A DNA stretch of 32,273 nucleotides from JAQTTT01 sp964565435 (lineage in GTDB: Archaea > Nanobdellota > Nanobdellia > Tiddalikarchaeales > Tiddalikarchaeaceae): contig CAZMEY010000002.1 of NCBI GenBank assembly GCA_964565435.1, positions 1 to 32,273 of the forward strand, given 5' to 3'. Below the pieces are notes generated by a model. The model did not search any database. It was not told the DNA's origin and was given only the letters and a program-made list of their open reading frames with translations. Position numbers and translations under genes: made by a program. The first letter of the stretch is position 1, and each line of letters starts with the position of its first letter. Below are positions 28,292-32,273 of the stretch, in pieces.

Positions 28292-29515
28292 ATGTTAAAA
28301 GAATCTATTGAGATTATTAAATTGACTCCTGATAATATTGAGTTCCATTCAGAAGATGTTGCTGGAATTTATAAGGCAGGATATTTTTACAATGAGAGCA
28401 CTGGCAGGGGATTTTACCCCCATGATTTTGTTTATTCAAAAAAAGGCATTGAATCTGCAATAAATAGTTATCCTGATTCAATTTATTGGGACTATATCAA
28501 AAAGGATGGGAAGCCCTTATGCGCAATAATGAATTATTTGGAAAATAATGAGCTTGAAATGATGGCTCTTGTAAATACTCCTGAAATGAGAAATCAGGGA
28601 AATTATCTTATATTCATGTGCAATTATTTAAATGAGTCTGTTCTTGGCTTTTTGAATAACCCTAAAATTCATAGGATTCTTGCAGAGCCCCAAATAGTTT
28701 CGCCATCAGTTTCTGCTCATTTGATTGGCGCTAATGCTCTTCCAGTTGGGTATGCCCCTTTTATGAGGAATGTAAAAAATCCTGCTTTTCCTCAGATAAA
28801 CTCTGTTGATTTGGGAGTCTATATACTTGACAGGGACAGCTATTGCAGAAAAGATAAAATAACCTCCATTGATGAAAGAATCCCGAGAAGTGGAAATTTT
28901 TCGCTTTCAAAAGTTGCTCCATTATGCGAGCTGATTTCGTCTTTTGCAGGGATTAATGCTCCTATAATAAAAAATCCTGAAAGAATAAAAAGCAATAAAG
29001 TTAATGTTGAAGTATTGCCTGAAGAAAATATTGAATCCCTTTTTATGCAAAAAAAACAGGTTTTTAAGATTGATGAAAATGATTATGCGTTTGCATTCTC
29101 TCATATTAATGACAATTCCGCTTATTTTGATTTTTCGCAATGCAGCAATCATGGGTTTGAAAGCATTTTGAAATCAATGATTAATGAGCATAAATCCAAA
29201 AGAATGGTTTTTACTAAGATGGAGCAAAGTGAGGAAAAGCTTTATCAGCAAAAGATTCTCATTGAAAAGGGTTTTTACCCAATTAGTTTTATTCCTGGGG
29301 GTTCTGGCAACGGAAAGGATTCGGTTACTTTTGTAAAAAATAAAAGTTCATTAAAAGAGAGGATAATATCCAAAAAAATAATCCAAAGGCATGATTATAA
29401 GTTGAGAAATATTTATGAAACTAAAGTGCTTGAAGGATTTGACGGGTATGACGGCGGCAATTTCATAAATAGATTGGAGCAGCACAAAAGGATTAGGAAT
29501 TTGGTTTTAAAGTAA
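28292..29515 (+). CDS. GNAT-like acetyltransferase-fold protein (probable two-domain)
   Basis: A 407-residue soluble protein. Residues about 85-155 have the GNAT run of a strand followed by an acyl-CoA loop-like segment (MALVNTPEMRNQGNYLIFM), a helix, then AEPQIVSPSVSAHLIGANALPVGYAPF, which resembles the late strand-helix part of GNAT enzymes. A second, weaker GNAT-like end occurs near residues 315-335 (QQKILIEKGFYPISFIPGG). So a tandem GNAT is possible. The substrate cannot be read from the sequence. The last 70 residues are basic. ATG 28292 is divergent from the response regulator; TATA-like TTTTTTAAATATAAATG is about 25-30 nt upstream. Confidence 0.6.
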   Translation: MLKESIEIIKLTPDNIEFHSEDVAGIYKAGYFYNESTGRGFYPHDFVYSKKGIESAINSYPDSIYWDYIKKDGKPLCAIMNYLENNELEMMALVNTPEMRNQGNYLIFMCNYLNESVLGFLNNPKIHRILAEPQIVSPSVSAHLIGANALPVGYAPFMRNVKNPAFPQINSVDLGVYILDRDSYCRKDKITSIDERIPRSGNFSLSKVAPLCELISSFAGINAPIIKNPERIKSNKVNVEVLPEENIESLFMQKKQVFKIDENDYAFAFSHINDNSAYFDFSQCSNHGFESILKSMINEHKSKRMVFTKMEQSEEKLYQQKILIEKGFYPISFIPGGSGNGKDSVTFVKNKSSLKERIISKKIIQRHDYKLRNIYETKVLEGFDGYDGGNFINRLEQHKRIRNLVLK

Positions 29516-29558
29516 TTCCAATAAGTTTTTAATATATCCTTACTTTTTTTAAAAAAAT

Positions 29559-30080
29559 ATGGATTTGGATATTTTCAACAAAATTATAAGCCTTGATTTT
29601 TTTTTAGATGCAGCAATATCTTTTTTAAAAAAAAACCATAAAGAATTCCAGAAATCTAGGATGATGAGGGTTGAAACTTTTAATTTAATACAAGAAACAT
29701 TGGAAAAATATACTGGAAAAGCTGCGTTATTGCTCCTTTCACGATTAGGGGAATTAAATGCCGAGATTATAATAAAAGATAAAAAAATGGGTGGAAAAAC
29801 GCAAAAAATTGTAGATAATGCTGCTGATTTTATTATGAAAAGAAAATGGATAAAAATCAAAAAAAAGGAATTTTTTAAGGATTCAATCACTTTGAAAGCT
29901 GAATGGACTTTTCAATCAAAAAGCCATTCAAAATCAAAATACCCTGTTTGCAGTTTTATTGAGGGCTTTTTACAAAAAATAGCCAGTTCTTCAAATGAAA
30001 AAAAAGAGTTTTTATGCAAAGAAACAAAATGCATTTCAAGAGGTGATGATTGCTGTGAATTTAAAATCAGACAAAAATAA
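29559..30080 (+). CDS. V4R-domain (4-vinyl reductase type) protein
   Basis: A 173-residue protein with a C-terminal V4R domain, a small-molecule-binding domain found in chlorophyll biosynthesis and in many archaeal sensors. The fingerprint is PVCSFIEGFLQKI (129-141), followed by EFLCKETKC and ISRGDDCCEFKI (150-170), giving Cys131, 153, 158, 165 and 166, which may bind a metal or cluster. The N-terminal half (1-110) is a helical DNA-binding- or dimer-like part with many Lys. It has no fused output domain. The following gene starts inside its last codons in another frame, so the pair is probably co-translated. Confidence 0.78.
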   Translation: MDLDIFNKIISLDFFLDAAISFLKKNHKEFQKSRMMRVETFNLIQETLEKYTGKAALLLLSRLGELNAEIIIKDKKMGGKTQKIVDNAADFIMKRKWIKIKKKEFFKDSITLKAEWTFQSKSHSKSKYPVCSFIEGFLQKIASSSNEKKEFLCKETKCISRGDDCCEFKIRQK

Positions 30081-30531
30081 TAAGGATTATGGAACAATCA
30101 TTTTACCTACCCAAATAATTGAAATTTTGAATAAGGAACTTACTAGGATTGTTGGAGAAGGCGCAACATGCGATCTTAATTATGAGCAGGGCAAAAAAAT
30201 AGGTGAATCATTGGTGCATGGAAATTTTAGGAATGATTCCAAAGATATAAAAAGGTATTTGGAAAAATTAATTTTGATAGGGTATTATTCTGGAGTAAAT
30301 TCCAAGGATACAATTATAAAATCCGTTTCCAAGGATAAAATAATCATCAGTGGCAAAAGCAAATTCAACCAAAAAAATGAAGAATCCAATACTCCTCCAA
30401 TGAAATCATTTGTGGTTGGGGAACTGGTGGGTTTTATAGAGGGATTGACTAAAAAAAAATGGGTTGGAAAATATTCAAAACAGGTAAAAAGCGATAATGC
30501 TGTTGAATTCATTATTGAAAGGATTATTTAA
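30046..30531 (+). CDS. V4R-like partner protein lacking the Cys cluster
   Basis: A second V4R-like protein of about 161 residues. It has GTIILPTQIIEIL near the start, YEQGKKIGESL near 47, and the late SFVVGELVGFIEGLTKKKW (about 120-138) that aligns with the VCSFIEGF element of the preceding gene, but the Cys-rich end is replaced by SDNAVEFIIERII with no Cys. I choose ATG 30046 (MIAVNLKSDKNN), overlapping the previous gene by 35 bases; GTG 30055 is an alternative, and the frame's more distant ATG at 29995 would mean an 86-base overlap. The pair suggests a heterodimer in which only one subunit holds the metal. The stop overlaps the racemase gene by eight bases. Confidence 0.6.
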   Translation: MIAVNLKSDKNNKDYGTIILPTQIIEILNKELTRIVGEGATCDLNYEQGKKIGESLVHGNFRNDSKDIKRYLEKLILIGYYSGVNSKDTIIKSVSKDKIIISGKSKFNQKNEESNTPPMKSFVVGELVGFIEGLTKKKWVGKYSKQVKSDNAVEFIIERII

Positions 30532-31195
30532 TTTTTTTTATTGCAGCATTTACAAGCACATCTATTGTGTCAATTTTTGGTATTTCATAGTCATCTTTTA
30601 GCATTGCTGCAAATTCAGTGCATCCAAGCAATACTCTTTCGGCTCCACAAGACAGGTATTTATTGCATAAAGATTTTAATTCCTTTATTTGGGTTTCTTT
30701 TTCAATTCCATTATTGAAATTGAATATTATATTTTCAAGCATTTCAATCTCTGAATCCTTTGGCAAAATGCAGTCAATTCCATCAAAGCAATACAATCCT
30801 TTTCTTATTGTGCTGGGAGTCCCTATTATTAATATTGATTTGATATTGTTTTCCGACAATTCGTTTTTTACTTCTTTTTGCAAATCAATTATTGGAATAT
30901 TCACTTTGGTGGATAGGCAATCATAATATAAATGGATTGTATTGCACACCATTACAATGAAATCTGAGCCAAAATATTCTAATTCCTTTATTCCTTTAAT
31001 ATAAGGCTCAAGTTCATAAGATTTTATGGTTTCATGGATTAATTCGGGAGCAGGTATGCTGTTGATGATTATTTGAGGATAATCTTTGTTGCTTTTTATG
31101 TATTTTAGATTTTGGAGCTTTTTTATTAGTTTATCATAGAATATTGCTGATGCTTCGGGGCCTATTCCACCCAAAACACCTATTTTTTTATTCAT
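30524..31195 (-). CDS. Aspartate/glutamate racemase family protein
   Basis: Cofactor-independent amino-acid racemase fold. Two catalytic Cys are visible: Cys84 in VMVCNTIHLYYD and Cys192 in VLLGCTEFAAML. The N-terminus MNKKIGVLGGIGPEAS is the family start and 223 residues the usual length. The substrate is likely aspartate or glutamate, for cell-surface or metabolic use of a D-amino acid, but relatives act on other substrates. In CNTIH the fourth residue is Ile where most have Ala. It is convergent with the V4R pair (eight-base overlap). ATG 31195 has A/T-rich TATA-like sequence (TTTTAAAATAAAATAC) about 20-25 nt upstream. Confidence 0.92.
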   Translation of the reverse strand: MNKKIGVLGGIGPEASAIFYDKLIKKLQNLKYIKSNKDYPQIIINSIPAPELIHETIKSYELEPYIKGIKELEYFGSDFIVMVCNTIHLYYDCLSTKVNIPIIDLQKEVKNELSENNIKSILIIGTPSTIRKGLYCFDGIDCILPKDSEIEMLENIIFNFNNGIEKETQIKELKSLCNKYLSCGAERVLLGCTEFAAMLKDDYEIPKIDTIDVLVNAAIKKIK

Positions 31196-31436
31196 TGATA
31201 ATTTATTAAAAAGTATTTTATTTTAAAACTTTTGATTAGGGGAATCTTGTTATCAAAAGTTCTTTTAAATAAAATAATATTTAATTGTTTTGTGCTTAGA
31301 TTAAACTATTTTTTGCTGAATTTAATACATAATTTTTTTTATTTATTGCAATAATTTATTGGCTTGAAACCTATGAAGTAATAATTGCTTTAAGCATTTT
31401 TATTGGGTACTTTTTATGGATTGATTAAAAAAAAAG

Positions 31437-31450
31437 GGTTTTTAAATTAT
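31437..31450 (+). promoter_or_regulatory. TATA-like box before tspO
   Basis: GGTTTTTAAATTAT lies about 25-30 nt before ATG 31472. The remaining 31196-31436 spacer is extremely AT-rich with only very short frames; I see no RNA gene, repeat or other feature in it. Confidence 0.5.
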
Positions 31451-31471
31451 GGGCTAATCCTTTATTGATTA

Positions 31472-31930
31472 ATGAAAGGGTTAAAAATATATGTTTATTC
31501 ATTTTTGATAGTTTTTTTGGCAGCAGCTGCAGGTTCTTTTTTCACTTACTCCGGTGTTAATGGATGGTATGTTAATGCTGAGAAGCCTTCAATCACTCCT
31601 CCTAATTGGTTTTTTCCAGTGATTTGGACTACGCTTTTCATATTGATGGCCATTGCTTTGGCAAGGGTTTGGTCTAAAGGAGGGAAGAAGAACTCTTTAG
31701 GCATGGCATTGTTCTTTATTCAATTAGGGCTTAATGTTTTATGGTGCGCCCTGTTTTTTGGCATGAGGCAATTTCTTTTCGGATTCATTGAGATAGTGTT
31801 TTTATGGTTTGCAATACTTGCTGCAATCATTGAATTCTGGCAGATTGACAGGAAAAGCGCTTATTTGATGTTCCCTTATTTGGCATGGGTTTTGGTTGCT
31901 TCAGTTCTTAACCTAATGTATTGTTTATAA
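31472..31930 (+). CDS. tspO: TspO/MBR family membrane protein
   Basis: Five-helix membrane protein of the TspO family, which binds porphyrins and other ligands. The length (152) and motifs fit: helix 1, then WYVNAEKPSITPPNWFFPV leading to the Trp-rich loop and helix 2 (IWTTLFILMAIALA), the central helix with FFIQLGLNVLWCALFFGMR, and two more helices ending LAWVLVASVLNLMYCL. The loop Trp and the Asn-x-x-Trp segment are conserved in the family. No transporter or tetrapyrrole gene is nearby, so the ligand is open. A TATA-like box at 31437-31450 fits a leaderless message. Confidence 0.93.
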   Translation: MKGLKIYVYSFLIVFLAAAAGSFFTYSGVNGWYVNAEKPSITPPNWFFPVIWTTLFILMAIALARVWSKGGKKNSLGMALFFIQLGLNVLWCALFFGMRQFLFGFIEIVFLWFAILAAIIEFWQIDRKSAYLMFPYLAWVLVASVLNLMYCL

Positions 31931-31965
31931 ATAAAAAATAAAAAAATTAAAGAATTAAAAGTTAT

Positions 31966-32217
31966 TCAATCGTGATTGCAGTCATGGCATGAGCTGCAAT
32001 CGTGGCCGCAGCCGCCCATTTGGGATTTTATATGCTGTTCCAATTGGGTTAATATGTCCACAAGCACTTGGTAAGTTATTGCAACATTTTCTTCCTCTTG
32101 GATTGCTTCAACTACTTTTTTGAAGACTTTTGCATACTTTTCCTGCAATTCTTTCTCTTCTTTTGGAGTAGGCGCTTTAGCCTTCTCTTTCTTATTTTCT
32201 GGTTTTTTTATTGCCAT
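31966..32217 (-). CDS. Small protein with Cys/His-rich metal-binding tail
   Basis: An 83-residue protein from ATG 32217 (MAIKKPENKKEKAKAPTPK). The basic, low-complexity N-terminus (1-30) is followed by a helical coiled region (about 30-68, KYAKVFKKVVEAIQ and VLVDILTQLEQHI). The C-terminus is packed with ligand residues: GGCGHDCSSCHDCNHD, four Cys and three His in 16 residues, suited to zinc, copper or nickel binding. The frame also reads upstream into the tRNA-Phe gene, so the start is placed at the ATG just past that gene (one base after its 3' end). It may share a transcript with the tRNA. No family recognised. Confidence 0.75.
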   Translation of the reverse strand: MAIKKPENKKEKAKAPTPKEEKELQEKYAKVFKKVVEAIQEEENVAITYQVLVDILTQLEQHIKSQMGGCGHDCSSCHDCNHD

Positions 32218-32218
32218 A

Positions 32219-32273
32219 TGAGACTGGCGTGATTTGAACACGCGACATCACGGTCTTCAGCCGTGCGCTCTCC
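32219..32273 (-). tRNA. tRNA-Phe (anticodon GAA), 5' part outside window
   Basis: Only the 3' 55 bases are present. On the minus strand they start GGAGAGCGC (end of D arm), then anticodon stem CACGG/CCGTG with loop CTGAAGA, giving anticodon GAA (32258-32256). The variable region and T arm GCGTG TTCAAAT CACGC follow, then the 3' acceptor strand CAGTCTC and discriminator A. CCA is not encoded. Confidence 0.9.

Noticed and set aside
29995..30045. Longer start for the second V4R-like protein
   Set aside because: It would overlap the first V4R gene by 86 bases across its conserved Cys segment; the shorter start is adequate.
31196..31436. Possible small RNA gene in the spacer before tspO
   Set aside because: Only A/T-rich sequence with no stable stem, GC island or conserved motif could be seen.

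Overview
The window is chromosomal DNA from an AT-rich archaeon. Archaeal marks are S19e, L39e, L31e, L21e, aIF6, prefoldin alpha, Rpo4 (RpoF), SRP54/FtsY, Sec61 beta, RadA, TrmI, an ADP-forming acetyl-CoA synthetase and TATA-like boxes about 25 nt upstream of many start codons, which suggests many leaderless mRNAs. Small gene sizes, minimal gaps, several trimmed or degenerate proteins and many unrecognised proteins suggest a reduced-genome (DPANN-type) lineage. The phylum cannot be fixed from this sequence alone.

Layout. 1-2.5 kb: 3'-truncated unknown gene, tRNA-Arg(TCT), and the beta and alpha subunits of ADP-forming acetyl-CoA synthetase as tail-to-tail genes. 2.5-6.6 kb: Sec61 beta, an unknown helical protein, then the translation/targeting operon rps19e-rpl39e-rpl31e-eif6-pfdA-ftsY. 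6.6-10.1 kb: a three-gene minus-strand cassette (a coiled-coil protein with an internally repeated domain and two paralogous membrane-hairpin proteins) lying between ftsY and srp54. 10.2-13 kb: srp54, a zinc ribbon, rpl21e, rpoF and a DUF655 protein. 12.9-14.9 kb: small membrane or unknown proteins. 14.9-19.6 kb: rRNA dimethyltransferase, a degenerate THUMP methyltransferase-like protein, two tandem lipid-kinase-like membrane proteins, a Dph2 homologue lacking its N-terminal domain, trmI and a tiny protein resembling the ferredoxin:thioredoxin reductase catalytic chain.

19.6-26 kb: a C39-like Cys protease-fold protein, a type IV pilin-like protein, radA, a very short HEAT-like ORF, a transglutaminase-like protein, a stand-alone ATP-cone, an AT-rich orphan, an HD-domain phosphohydrolase, a zinc ribbon and a tail-anchored unknown. 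26-31 kb: a signalling block with a soluble PAS histidine kinase fused to a CoA-binding domain, a receiver-only response regulator, a GNAT-like protein, two V4R-like proteins and an Asp/Glu racemase. 31.4 kb to the end: TspO, a Cys/His-tailed small protein and the 3' part of tRNA-Phe(GAA).

The best candidates for something undescribed are the kinase/CoA-binding fusion, the cassette between the SRP genes, and a genome-architecture pattern: of eight convergent gene pairs six overlap, four of them by a single TTAA that supplies both stop codons. No CRISPR array, insertion sequence, prophage or rRNA gene was seen, and no gap exceeds 300 bases.
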